Of a stretch of 64,000 nucleotides of DNA, positions 12,609 to 22,699 are shown one piece after another; position 1 is the first letter of the stretch, and each line of letters opens with the position of its first letter. Both the position numbers and the translations under genes were made by a program. Below the pieces are notes generated by a model. That model did no database searches, had not been told where the DNA came from, and worked only from the letters and a program-made list of their open reading frames with translations. Source of the stretch: Pyricularia pennisetigena. Its lineage: Eukaryota; Ascomycota; Sordariomycetes; Magnaporthales; Pyriculariaceae. Location of the stretch: the NCBI RefSeq assembly GCF_004337985.1, contig NC_043744.1, positions 126,730-190,729 on the forward strand. Direction: 5' to 3'.

Positions 12609-13112
12609 TATACCGCCCAAAATAAAAGGAAAATAAACCGCGATAAACACCTGCAAACGGCAGGTACGATAAAAAAACCGCGACATTACCGTAACCAAAA
12701 ACAGGAAAATAAAACCCGATTACGGCCTTATACCGCCCAAAGTAAAAAGAAAGTAAACCGCGATAAATACCCGCAAACGGTAAATACGATAAAAAAACCG
12801 CGATATTTCCGCAACCAAAAATAGGAGGGTAAAACCCGGCCACGGCCTTATACCGCCTAAAATAAAAGGAAAATAAACCGCGATAACCACCCGCAAACGG
12901 TAAATACAATAAAGAAACTACAATATAACCGCAACCAAAAACGGGAAAACAAAATTTAACCACGGATTTATACCAACCAAAATTAGGAAAAAGCGAACCA
13001 CGATAACCGCCCGTAAACGGAACCGGGGATAAAAGGCCCGCTACACAACCGCGGCCGAAAATAGGAGGGTAAAACCCAATTACGGGCCTATACCGCCCGG
13101 AATAATGGACGG
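12609..13112 (+). repeat. 120-bp tandem repeats (40-codon period) in the Gypsy 3' region
   Basis: Units begin with TATACCGCCCAAAATAAAAG-like sequence at about 12609, 12729, 12849 and 12969, plus a partial unit at 13089. The spacing is exactly 120 bp each time. In the plus frame TAC-ACC-GCC the repeats read as a basic 40-residue unit (for example YTAQNKRKINRDKH then LQTAGTIKKPRHYRNQ), broken only by occasional TAG/TAA. Exact multiples of three and the near-open frame suggest the array was once translated. Confidence 0.8.
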
Positions 13113-13202
13113 GTAAGCTATATTAGGATACGCGCCCGTTAAATTGCCTTTACGCCTCCAAATAGGGATTATACCCGATAAAGGACGGGCGAATACGGGT
13201 TA

Positions 13203-13390
13203 TATTATAAATTCGTACCTAAGGCACGTATTACGTAATAAAATACAAAAGCGGGTCAGGGATAATATATAAAGGGAAGGATATTACCACGACCCGGATA
13301 TACACCTTTTCCTCCCTTTTCCCCCAGCGTTAGTAATAATACCAATAAGGATACTTAACGGTCTCAAGGCCGTTGGCTTACCCTATAACA
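13203..13390 (+). repeat. Gypsy 3' LTR (188 bp)
   Basis: Same length as the 5' LTR. Its first bases are RIP-altered to TATTATAAATTCG, while the end CCCTATAACA is preserved. Followed by the AATTT target duplication. The upstream tract AAAGGACGGGCGAA is a plausible polypurine tract. Confidence 0.9.
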
Positions 13391-13889
13391 AATTTTGGGA
13401 TTAATAAATTTGATTTACTAATGGGGGAGATTTTATTTCATCTCCCTTATATATTTTCCGATATCAAAATGGGGGTCCGCACGCCAGAAAACGTTCCGGT
13501 GCCGCACACGATTTTCCGAAAAGTTATTTTATATGCGTTGTTGAAAAAACACCCTCATTTCCATACAAACCATTTCTAGGCTCGCACTAATTTGCTAATT
13601 TGGTGAAAATTTCAACCCGGTATAGGGTAGCTGACTCGTAAGTGCAGGGTGGGTATTCAACCCGGTACAGGGTGAAACCTCACTCGCTGACTTTAAATCG
13701 CAACTCCTGCAACACACAAGAAATATAATAGAAAATCTAATAACCTTAACAGCCCCGATTTAGCACTATCTAATGTGGCTTAGATACAAATAAAAGTGGA
13801 CCCATTACATGCTAAATAACGCGTATAATTGACAATTTTCTATATATTTTTCTTTTCCGATTTCATGTAAATAATAGCAAAAAAGGGGG

Positions 13890-16251
13890 TATTAATCATA
13901 TACGTTATTTAATATATAATAAATCCATTTCTCTTTATATATAAATCATATTAAATAATGCCGAAATGGGGTTATTGGGGCTGTCGGATTTCCTTTTATA
14001 TTTTATATATTGCAGGAATTGCGATTCAAAATGTCAGCGAATGGGGTTTCATCCTATACCGGGTTTAACACCCACCCTGCACCTACGAGTCAATTACCCT
14101 GTACCGGGTTAACATTTTCACTAAATTAGCAAATTAGTGCGAATTTAAAAATGGTTTGTATAAAAATGAGGGTGTTTTTAAGTCTCAGGGCTCATCCCTG
14201 AAGCCCAGAGCTCCACAATTGATCCACTTCGTTCGCTTCGCTCCACTTCGTGGCTCAATTGCGGTTTTGCAATGTACCTGTGGGTCCATCCATAAAACGC
14301 TCTGGTTTAGGTTTAAGGACAATTTGTCGATTTTCGCCGTTTATGGCGGTATTTTTGGCCTTTTTTCGACCGACACTCCTTTATTATTCCACAACTACGC
14401 AAAATATCGAAAAAATAAAATATCGTTGAAAATAGCGTTTATTACCGCTAAAAACAGCGATTTGATTTATTCTATTATGTGTTATAACGGCCGATTTGGA
14501 TACCACCTGCCCTTAATCCGTTCATAGCGGTACTGGTTTTTCGATTTTTTTTCGATTTTCGATTTAGTTTAATATTTTTTTGAATTGTTAACTAAATTTT
14601 ATCATTTTTGCACGTGGAGGGTCGTATATATATATATATACCCCTATACCATATTCTGGTGCATATACCGGATTATATAAGCAGGTCAATAAGCTGATAG
14701 GCTAAATATAAACTTTTTATTTATAATTTATAATCGAAACTCGCTTATATTTTTACCAATTTTGACGATAATAAAGCCAAAGTTTCAGGGATTACTCTAC
14801 GTGTGTAAACAAACATCCACGTGGAGCTAAATCCTTACTACTGGTTTTTTAAGCTTTTTTATATTAACAAATACTAAATGTACATTTTATAAATACTTTT
14901 GCATTATTCAATTAATTTTGTATTATTTTTGTTTTGCAACCAAGTTTTACGGTTCTCGCACGCGGGGGATGGCTCACATTTATATAATATACTACTATTA
15001 CTTGGTACACATACTTGATTATCTAAACCATTAAGTAAACGGATAGATAAAGTATATATAATTTTATATGTTATTTACAATTGAAACCTTTTCACACTTT
15101 TACCAATTTTTATAATAACGAGGCCAAAGTTTCAATGATTGCATTAAATTTATTAACAAAGCTCAACCTGGAATTTAATTTATAATACCCATTTATATTT
15201 CTTTTTTTTATAAACAAATGTTAAATTTGTGGCATTTTTATATTTTATGTTTTATTTAATTAAAAAAACTCCCAAAAATATGGCTAAATAACATTTTAAT
15301 ACAGACTCAAAAACAAATGGATAAATTAAAAATTCTTTAGCTTCTGAATAAATTGATAATTAAGATAGAAAAACGAATAAAAGCTTTGTTTTAAACCACA
15401 AATGCATGCATTTTGTAATTGTAAATCCGTTAAAAGGTAAATATTGTTATCTAAGCTTGGATTAATAATATACTGCATAATCTAAAGTAATAAGTAAATA
15501 TAATAAAAAATTACAAATCTTACTTAATATTATGATATCTTTCCAAATAAAACGGATAAAGAAACGAGGTTTTCAATAAACGGATTGCCAGAATCCAGTC
15601 AATTTAACGCAGGTTAATTCACATTTTTACAATTTATATTTAATTTTATATTCGAATATTCAATTGTATACCGTGGTTACACCATTTATTTTATTATTAT
15701 AATGTATAAATAATATATATACTAGCTACTAACGGCAAAATGCGACAAATTATCGTTAATAATACCACTATAAACGGCGAAATGCGACAAATTATTGCTG
15801 GTAATACTGGTGTACCGCCATAAATGGCGAAATGCGATAAGATCTCCTTAGACTAGAACGAGCGCGATTTTTTCGGCCACTGTAATTGGTCGAAAAGCCA
15901 TATGGCTGAAAGGTACATGGAGCGCTCGGTCCCCACTGCGAAGCAGGGGGGTTTAGTCTAAGCACTGAGACTAGGTGTTTTTTCAATAACGTATAGAAAA
16001 TAATTTGTCGGAAAATCGTGTGCGGTACCGGAACCCATTGCGGGGTACGGACCCCCATTTCGATATTGGAAAATATATAAGGGAAATAAAGCAAAATCTG
16101 CCCCATTAATAAATTAAATTTATTAATCCCAAGTTTAGTGAACAATTTAGTGCATTTAAGCCCTGTAATTACAGGTTTTTACAACGCAATTAGCACCAAG
16201 CCGCACCTAGGCTAAAGCCTAAACCCCTGTTAGCAACCCATATTGTTAACA
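13890..16251 (+). repeat. Copia-2 copy 1 3' LTR (559 bp net, split by a MULE)
   Basis: Begins TATTAATCATATACG (TG altered to TA) directly after the polypurine tract AAAAAAGGGGG and ends CCCATATTGTTAACA. It contains MULE 14180-15973. Net length agrees with the LTR at 34553-35112. Confidence 0.85.
14180..15973 (+). mobile_element. TAGTCTCAG-family MULE-like DNA transposon, nonautonomous copy M1
   Basis: A 1,794-bp element has termini TAGTCTCAG/CTGAGACTA and a perfect 9-bp target duplication GGTGTTTTT (14171-14179, 15974-15982). The first 15 bp of the two ends match apart from one base. A 9-bp duplication fits the Mutator (MULE) superfamily, or less likely Merlin. No transposase frame is present. 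Open stretches near the ends are shared by all copies and look like by-products of the GC-rich subterminal sequence. It is inserted in the Copia-2 3' LTR. Confidence 0.85.
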
Positions 16252-16542
16252 ATCTGCTAATAAATATGCTGGCCCACGGTTATGTCGAAAATCATGGTTT
16301 TATAATCCCCTCTTTAAGGGGGCCCACAACGCACAGGCCCCAAGTATATTGCAAAGCCGCAATCGCGCCACGAAATGGATTGATTGTGGAGCTTATGGCT
16401 ATAGGCATAAGCCCTCAAATTATTTAAAACCTAAATTAATGCGTTTTTTGCATTAACCCAGAGATATATTGCAAAGCCGCAAATGGGCCACGAAATGGAC
16501 CGAAGCGAACGAAGTGGATCAATTGTGGAGCTCTGGGCTTTA
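16252..16542 (-). repeat. Two adjoining MULE left-end fragments
   Basis: Two successive copies of the subterminal block TATTGCAAAGCCGCAA...GGAGCT occur at about 16348-16430 and 16449-16542. Each runs toward a RIP-eroded terminus in reverse orientation. The second fragment continues at 18783-18803 after the MITE. Nothing else is recognisable between 16252 and 16340. Confidence 0.5.
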
Positions 16543-18782
16543 CTATGGTGGCAGGCAAAAAAAACCACCCCCTGTCACCGTATATTTGTCGATGTAACTT
16601 TCACGACGTTAATATAATTTAAAACTTTCGACCCACACGTATTTCAGACCTTTTTTCCAGGTACCGCAATTGTTAATTGACTTAACGATTTGAAACCCTG
16701 AAATTACAATCGCGATCAATTTTGTAATATAGTTTATTATTAAATATTTAAAGCCGCAATGCGTTGTTCAGCCCTGCAAAAAAAAATGCCATCAAAATTC
16801 ACGTTAATCGTAGTCTCAGGGCTCATCCCTAAAGCCCAAAGCTCCACAATTGATCCACTCCGTTCGCTTCGCTCCATTTCGTGGCTCAATTGCGGTTTTG
16901 CAATGTATTTGTGGGTCCATCCAAAGAACGCTTTGGTTTAGGTCTGAGGACAATTTGTCGATTTTCGCCGTTTATGGCGGTATTTTTGGCCTTTTTTTAA
17001 CCGAAACTCCTTTATTATTCCATAACCACGCATGATATCGAAAAAATAAATTATCGTTGAAAATAGCGTTTAATACCGCTATTAGCAGCAATTCGATTTA
17101 TTTTATTATTTGCTATAATGGCCCAATTCAATACCACCTGCCCTTAATCCGTTTATGGCGGTACTGTTTTTTCGATTTTTTTTTCGATTTTCGATTTATT
17201 TTAATATTATTTTTAATTTTTGACCAAATTTTATAATTTTTGCACGTGGAGGGTCGTATATGCTTAAATATCGTTATCCTGAATTTTGGTGCATATATTG
17301 GATTATATAAGCAGTTAAATAGGCGGATAGGCAAAGTATATACTTTTTTGTATATAATTTACAATCGAAATTCGTTTATATTTTTACCAATTTTAATGAT
17401 AATAAAACCAAAATTTCAAAAGTCCGATTACGTATATAAACAAACGTCCAAATCCAGTCCTGCCTATAATATCGGCTTTAAGAATTGTTTAATAAAAGAA
17501 AATGCTGAATGTGTATTTTATAAATCTTTTTGCTTTATTTAATTCATTTTATATTATTTTTGTTTTGCAGCCAAATCTTGTGGCTTTTGCACGTGGGGGT
17601 GGCATATATATATATTTCATATAATACTACACTTTTGTACGTTTATCTAATTATTTTAGCCGTTAAATATGCGGATAGGTAAAATGTATCCAATTTTATA
17701 TATATTTTGCAATCGAAATGGTTTTATATTTTTACCAATTTTAACATTAATAAAACCAAAGTTTGTAAAAGTGGATTGTATATATAAATAAACGTTAACG
17801 TGAAACACAATTTACAATACCGCCCCTTTTTATTTTTTTATAATAAAAAATGCTAGATTTGTATTATTCTTATATTTTTTGCTTTATTTAATTGAATAAA
17901 ATTTATAAAAAGAAAACTTATTTAAAATTCACTAACAGATTTAGAAAGGAATGTATCAATCAAAGATATTTTCATTTTACTAATATTTGCGTAAATTATT
18001 TAATTTTTTAACAAATTGTTAATTTATCTAAAATTATTAATAAAATTTTTATTTCAATCGATAATTGCATGCATTGTGCAGTATTAGGTTCACTAAGCTT
18101 TAAAAACTGTAATTTCAATTAAAGTTACTATTATATACAATTATTTAAAATAAAAATTAAATATAATGAAAAGTTACAGATTTTATTCAATATTTTAATA
18201 TCTTTCCATATACAGTAGCTATTAAAACGCGGCCGGGATTCAAATGATCAACAAACTCCAATTAATTTAACGCAAATTACTATATATTTTTATAATTTTT
18301 GTTTGTTTTTTTATTCATATATTTAAATATATATTATAGTTACACCATTTTTTTTTGTTATTATAATACGAATATATTATATATACCCGCTATAAACGGT
18401 AAAATACTACAAATTATCCCTATATTAATAAAATAATTATCAACGATATCGCAATATTAGGTATATTATTAATAATACCGTTATAAACGGCGAAATGCGA
18501 CAAAATGTCCTCAGACTAGAACGGGCGCGATCTTTTCGGCCAATGTAATTGGTCGAAAAGCCATGTGGCTGAAAGGTACATGGGGCGCTCGGTCCCCACT
18601 GCGGAGCAGGGGGGTCCAGTCTGAGCACTGAGACTACGTTAATCGCCATTATAACGAAACACTTTAGCGAACCCCAACGAGCACGCGTTCGTACTTTTAT
18701 ACAACGTTGGATTGGGGTCCCACCCACCTGCAATGTCGCCACCACTGTTCAGGGATGGGGATTTTTACCCCTACCACCATAG
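16543..18782. mobile_element. TA-flanked MITE (405 bp net) split by MULE M3
   Basis: Ends CTATGGTGG...CCACCATAG are inverted repeats extending about 32 bp with several mismatches. They are flanked by TA on both sides (16541-16542, 18783-18784). Removing the MITE exactly restores an old MULE end (GGGCTTTA joined to GGGATAAGCCC), which shows it is an insertion. TA duplication and small size suggest a Tc1/mariner-type MITE. Net length excludes MULE 16811-18636 and its duplication. Confidence 0.65.
16811..18636 (+). mobile_element. TAGTCTCAG-family MULE-like transposon, nonautonomous copy M3
   Basis: A 1,826-bp element bounded by TAGTCTCAG and CTGAGACTA with a perfect 9-bp duplication CGTTAATCG (16802-16810, 18637-18645). 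Same architecture as M1, M2 and M4, with GC-rich ends and an AT-rich interior carrying two diverged tandem units. It lies inside the MITE. Confidence 0.85.
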
Positions 18783-18886
18783 TAGGGATAAGCCCTGAAA
18801 TTAAATTAAGCCACGAAGTGGAACGAAATGGAACGAAGGGGATTAACTGTGGAGCTCTGGGTTTTAAGGACAAGCCCTCAGACTTA
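18783..18886 (-). repeat. MULE left-end fragments
   Basis: GGGATAAGCCCTGAAATTA (ending about 18803) completes the fragment interrupted at 16542. It is followed by a second end fragment (GAGCTCTGGGTTTTAAGGAC...CTCAGACTTA) to about 18886. No complete element is present. Confidence 0.45.
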
Positions 18887-19998
18887 ATTATTTTGGGAAT
18901 TACGCTGTGACACTAGCATAATGCATAATATGGCCAGCGTGCCCTTTAATATTTAATATAATGAAGATGTTTTACAGTGCATGATATGGTAAACGTATCC
19001 TGCAATATATAATTAAATGCCTTTGTATTTATACATTACGAGCCCCCTTTCCCTGTATTCACCCCGCTGGCCTTAATTAGCCTCAGTCGGACTCGGTTAG
19101 GCCGCTTACCAAGCCTTAAATGTAAAAATAGTTAAATTAATCGTGTATATATTAATTTCCCCTCACTCCGACCAACTTATTAAAGGCTTAATTAATTGCT
19201 TTCAAAACCACTTAAAGATTTCTTACTTCAATAACCGCTTCATTTTAGCGTTATAAACTAAGACTGATTTTATCCCATATCGTTTTGACAGCTTTGAAAT
19301 TATATGACTATTATCTGCTTTATATTATTAGCACTTTAATTATTTAAATGTTAGAAAATATAGCATATATCGTTAAAAAGAAACTCGAAAGGCTTTCCAT
19401 TTTGCGTTTTATTCAAGGTTATTCAAGATAAAAGCCCAATATTGCACATATGGTAATTTAAAGTATATATAATATATGCAGCTACTTTTTTTTCGATGCA
19501 TTTAAATGAAAACCTATTTCAAACCAAGCTTTGGAGAATAATTCTGGGGGGTTCTCAAATGAAAATAAACTATAAAGGCTTTATAAAATATATTAAAATA
19601 CCCTTTACACTTTTTTTGTTACTTTACGCTATTTATCAAACAACATAATATCCGGCATAATTTCTACAATTAAAAGCGGTTTAATCTTAGTAAAGCAGGG
19701 CTATGCATTATTACGCGGTTTGGCCCTAGCTTAATTAATTTAATCTAAGAATAGGTGTTTTTAAAATTATATAATATGTTTTTCATCCCAAATAGATATA
19801 GAAATTGTATAAAATTAACTGAGATACCCTTTAAATATATAGTCCTCACTTTCTCTTTATACCATTAAATTCTGCGTATATTTTTTCCACAATTTACTGC
19901 CGTTAATATTTTGATTTTATATAGACGAATCTTTCTCGCTTTATATTTTAAACACTTTTTTAGAAGATAATTGTATTGGCAGTTCTGTCCTCGTTAAA
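18887..19998. other. Low-copy-looking noncoding stretch
   Basis: About 1.1 kb with no match to the repeat families in this window and no convincing frame. GC content is slightly higher near 19040-19110 (CCCCGCTGGCC, CAGTCGGACTCGG). It may contain the upstream part of the ORF at 19999: the reading frame of that ORF stays open upstream to about 19920, where TTTATATAG could be an intron acceptor. Confidence 0.4.
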
Positions 19999-20361
19999 AT
20001 GCCGTTCGGACTCGTCTCTGCCACTATGGCCAAAGCTCTAATACATCCACTCCACGTCGCCGTTATTCCGCCCCAAATTCCTCATGTCTGCGAGATTAAA
20101 TTCTTCCCAACTGCGGAGGGTCCAAACGGACGGTCGGTAAAAATAAAATATACGCCGGGTAACTCTGGAATTAATTTTATATATAACGGGCAAAAGATTT
20201 GGGTTTTCGTAGACGAAATGTGCAGACTTATGGAGCCATGGCCCGAGTATCCCGAGGGATATGGAATTTTCTCTCAAGGCATGGCATGGTCTGTTTACCC
20301 AGGCAAGGAGGTGGTTTCACGCTGGATAGATGATATGAATGAACGACAGGGTTCAAGCTAA
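19999..20361 (+). CDS. Hypothetical protein, 120 codons, function unknown
   Basis: Open from ATG (19999, A at -3) to TAA, with mixed codon use and none of the RIP-type stops seen in the repeats. I do not recognise the family. Visible features are a mildly hydrophobic start (PFGLVSATMAKALIHPLHVA), a Gly/Asn-containing middle (YTPGNSGINFIYNGQKIWVF) and an acidic C-terminal part (WIDDMNERQGSS). The frame extends upstream without a stop to about 19920, so the ATG may be internal to a longer, intron-containing gene or to a gene fragment. No neighbour suggests a role. Confidence 0.45.
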   Translation: MPFGLVSATMAKALIHPLHVAVIPPQIPHVCEIKFFPTAEGPNGRSVKIKYTPGNSGINFIYNGQKIWVFVDEMCRLMEPWPEYPEGYGIFSQGMAWSVYPGKEVVSRWIDDMNERQGSS

Positions 20362-22690
20362 AATACCATTGTATTTTAATCGTTTCGAGTTAAAGTAATT
20401 AAAATACGGGTTTCAGTTAATCCAAAGGGTCGCCGGCATAAATGAAGTCAAAATGACATTTAAGAACGCAAATTTAACGAATAAAATTAAATATTTCTCG
20501 ATGGAGCCGGATGCTGGGGTTGGGCTGGTATTCAGTTAAAGTTTTATACCCAGATACAATATGGAATTAAAAATGGCTAAAAAATTCTTCAATTGGATCA
20601 GGAAGCGCTGAACGGACGAAATTCAAGGCTAATACGAAACCTTAAAGAATATAAGAGATTTATAAAAGTTTTTTAGGCCAAATATTAAATAAAAGGTTAT
20701 TTAAAGCGGAATGTTATTAAAAAAGGTATTACGGATTCTAGTTTATATAGCGTAGATAGTGACGATGAAGCTAGGGCCGCTCGGTTTAAATGGAAATATC
20801 ACGATTAAAAACCCCGTAAATAATTAAAACTCGACCATTTAAATCGGCAGGTAAAAATAACCAATGATTATATTCCTTTATTTGTTTTTTAGCATCCATA
20901 TCTGTTAATTATATAAGTATATATATGTATTGCTAATAGGCTCTTTATAATGTCGATCGATTAACAGAGCGTTATTATACGAGTATAAAGATATAGATTA
21001 ATTGTCTGTTCTATGGAACTGTCTGAAGTTAAGCTTTTAAACGTCCTTCCGTTTTATACTCGCAATTGGGCGGGTGAGTTACGTGCAATTGGCCTGTGCG
21101 GCATTACACGTGATTTATCGCTTTATTGATAATTTGACCGCGATTCCCTTTATTCCAATAGTGGCAATTTTCTCTATTTTGCACGCGGTTAATAACCTCC
21201 AATTCAATCGCAATAACAATTTATAAAACGAAAATAACAAAAACAGTTATACAGGTTGCGATAAATTTTCTAAAAGCGGTTTTAGTGTTTTTTCGTTGCG
21301 TCTTTGCTTTCCGCACCCCGTTATAAACTCCTATTATAGTGATTATTAACCACGAGGCTTTTTTTCAAAATAATAGCTTTAAATAATTTCATTCAACGTT
21401 CCTATTATTCATTTACCTTATTATTTAATTGTAGAGACGTTGTTTTTAATTAATTGCAACCTTTTGGCGATTTTCTTTATTTATAGAGGGATTTCTCCTG
21501 CCACGAATTTTAAGACGTAATTGTGGTGATTTTTTTGAGCCTTTTTTTCAGCATTTTTTTCAGATTATTTAATAACAATTATCCTTTTTGGCCGTTGTGC
21601 TGTTTATCTGTTATTTTGTTTGCCTTTTTTGCCACTTAGCCCCAGTTAAACTAGTTTTGGCCATTATATTTCCTTTTTCCAACATTTCCAATCAGAATAA
21701 GTCTTTGTTTCTAATTTTATCGTTATTATTAAAACTGTTAATCGTTGTTTTTTAATCCTGCGCACTGTTCCTTACTTGAGTTGTTTTAATTTTTGTTTCG
21801 CTGGTAGGCAGATTTAATAAGGATTTTCTGGTGCTTACTACCATATTATTCCGACGTTTGGCCGCTGCATTGAATGTAAATAGGGTTATTTCTGCAAACC
21901 AATATAAATTGGTAATTTGAAGTTTTTTTTCTTTTTTATTTCGCCATTTTAACACATTTTTTTAATCTAACAATCACCTTGAGATTTATGATATTACTCC
22001 TGGGTATTTATGATTTGCAAACGGCCGGTGCGCCATTGAAAATCGAGCTTAATGAATTCGGCGTTTTGTTAACTATTACCATTTCTAAAAAGCGGAAGGC
22101 CAAAACGTTTCCCGTTGAAATATTCATCGCGATTACTGCCGTAAATTTGGTTGAACGCTTATTATATATTTTAATTTATTAATAGACGTTTTCAAATCTC
22201 GATCGGTGGCGTATAATTATTAAAAATATGCTAATAATCGCGTTCCATAAAGGCAGTTTTGCCGCGAACGACGATTTTAAGTATTTATTGTCGGAGGAAC
22301 GCCGTTTTGCTGGTTATGCTGCTGCAATTCGCCAATTTTGCGTTTTATGGGCCAAAAAAGCAATCTAAACCGAATATAATGCTTTATATAAGGAGGAGGA
22401 TGAAAAGGAAAATAATGACGAGGATATTTGACCTGATATATAGCTTTAAAATTTTGTAACCCTGTTATTTTTTTGTTTTTGCTTTTGTTAAAGTCGTTGC
22501 GGTGTTTTTCGGTGGTTTTTCAAGATACCTTTGGTTTCGAGGCGCGGTTTTTCAATTGCTAACGACGTATTATATCGTTTCGCCGCTCCCAATTAATTTC
22601 ATTCGTTTTTTTAGTTTTTTCGTTTTTTCCGGTGAATTTTATAACTTTTTGACCATTTCTCAATGCCTATTACCATCGAATTCGTATTGA
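20362..22690. other. Unassigned 2.3-kb stretch
   Basis: No repeat family from elsewhere in the window matches. A fragment near 20730-20815 reads GITDSSLYSVDSDDEARAAR on the plus strand. Between 21960 and 22450 both strands have moderately long open stretches (plus 21979-22182; minus about 22040-22400). It could include the 3' end of the Copia-3 relic to its right or remnants of a host gene. I can support no product. Confidence 0.3.
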
Positions 22691-22699
22691 TAAGTTCGG

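Larger units (their letters stand above)
10641..13202 (+). other. Extra 2.5-kb 3' region of the Gypsy element
   Basis: This lies between the chromodomain and the 3' LTR, where most fungal Gypsy elements have little sequence. The plus strand is purine-rich and reads as a highly charged Lys/Arg/Asn-rich protein interrupted by RIP-type stops, ending in 40-codon tandem repeats (12609-13112). A minus-strand frame of 129 codons is open at 11753-12142. I recognise no domain. It could be a captured or element-specific third gene, or a merged unrelated insertion. The absence of an obvious internal junction favours the first. Confidence 0.5.
5724..13390 (+). mobile_element. Full-length chromodomain Gypsy (chromovirus-type) LTR retrotransposon, RIP-degraded
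   Basis: A 7,667-bp element has two 188-bp LTRs (5724-5911 and 13203-13390) with TGTTAT...ATAACA ends and a perfect 5-bp target duplication AATTT (5719-5723, 13391-13395). Inside, in order, are gag, protease, RT, RNase H, integrase and a chromodomain, the Ty3/gypsy order. About 2.5 kb of extra sequence lies between the chromodomain and the 3' LTR. All coding parts contain multiple RIP-type stops, so it is dead. It sits inside the inverted Copia-2 solo LTR. Confidence 0.9.
5607..13834 (-). mobile_element. Inverted solo LTR of Copia-2, split by the Gypsy element
   Basis: Reads as a reverse-complement Copia-2 LTR from TGTTAATAATATAGG (5607) to AATTGACA (13834). Subtracting the Gypsy insert and its duplication leaves 556 bp. 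It is flanked by a perfect 5-bp duplication ATTTT (5602-5606 and 13835-13839), proving an independent insertion into the 3' UTR of Copia-2 copy 1. Together with the 3' LTR it makes a large imperfect palindrome. Confidence 0.85.
3208..16251 (+). mobile_element. Copia-2 retrotransposon copy 1, 5'-truncated, with nested insertions
   Basis: Homologous to the fuller copy at 26848-35112 from its integrase/RT linker onward. Order: RT/RNase H remnant (to about 5100), 3' UTR with tRNA-like sequence (to 5606), an inverted solo LTR (5607-13834) that contains the Gypsy element, the rest of the 3' UTR, a polypurine tract (AAAAAAGGGGG, about 13879-13889) and the 3' LTR (13890-16251) interrupted by a MULE at 14180-15973. 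Removing the inserts gives an LTR of 559 bp, matching the 560-bp LTR of copy 2. Gag and integrase are absent. Confidence 0.8.

Noticed and set aside
12302..12963. Minus-strand hydrophobic ORFs (Phe/Tyr-rich, apparent membrane-protein repeats)
   Set aside because: They are the antisense of the purine-rich Lys/Arg-coding plus strand and its 120-bp repeats; the plus frame explains the interruptions as RIP-type stops.
14626..14645. TA dinucleotide microsatellite as a feature of interest
   Set aside because: Short AT runs of this kind occur at the same place in several MULE copies and reflect AT-rich drift.
5607..16251. A 1.17-kb foldback (long inverted repeat) transposon
   Set aside because: The arms are Copia-2 LTRs: one is an inverted solo LTR with its own ATTTT duplication and the other is the element's 3' LTR preceded by a polypurine tract.
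19999..20060. Gypsy RT motif suggested by MPFGL at the start of the hypothetical ORF
   Set aside because: Only five residues coincide with the RT MPFGL box; the following sequence has no further RT motifs.
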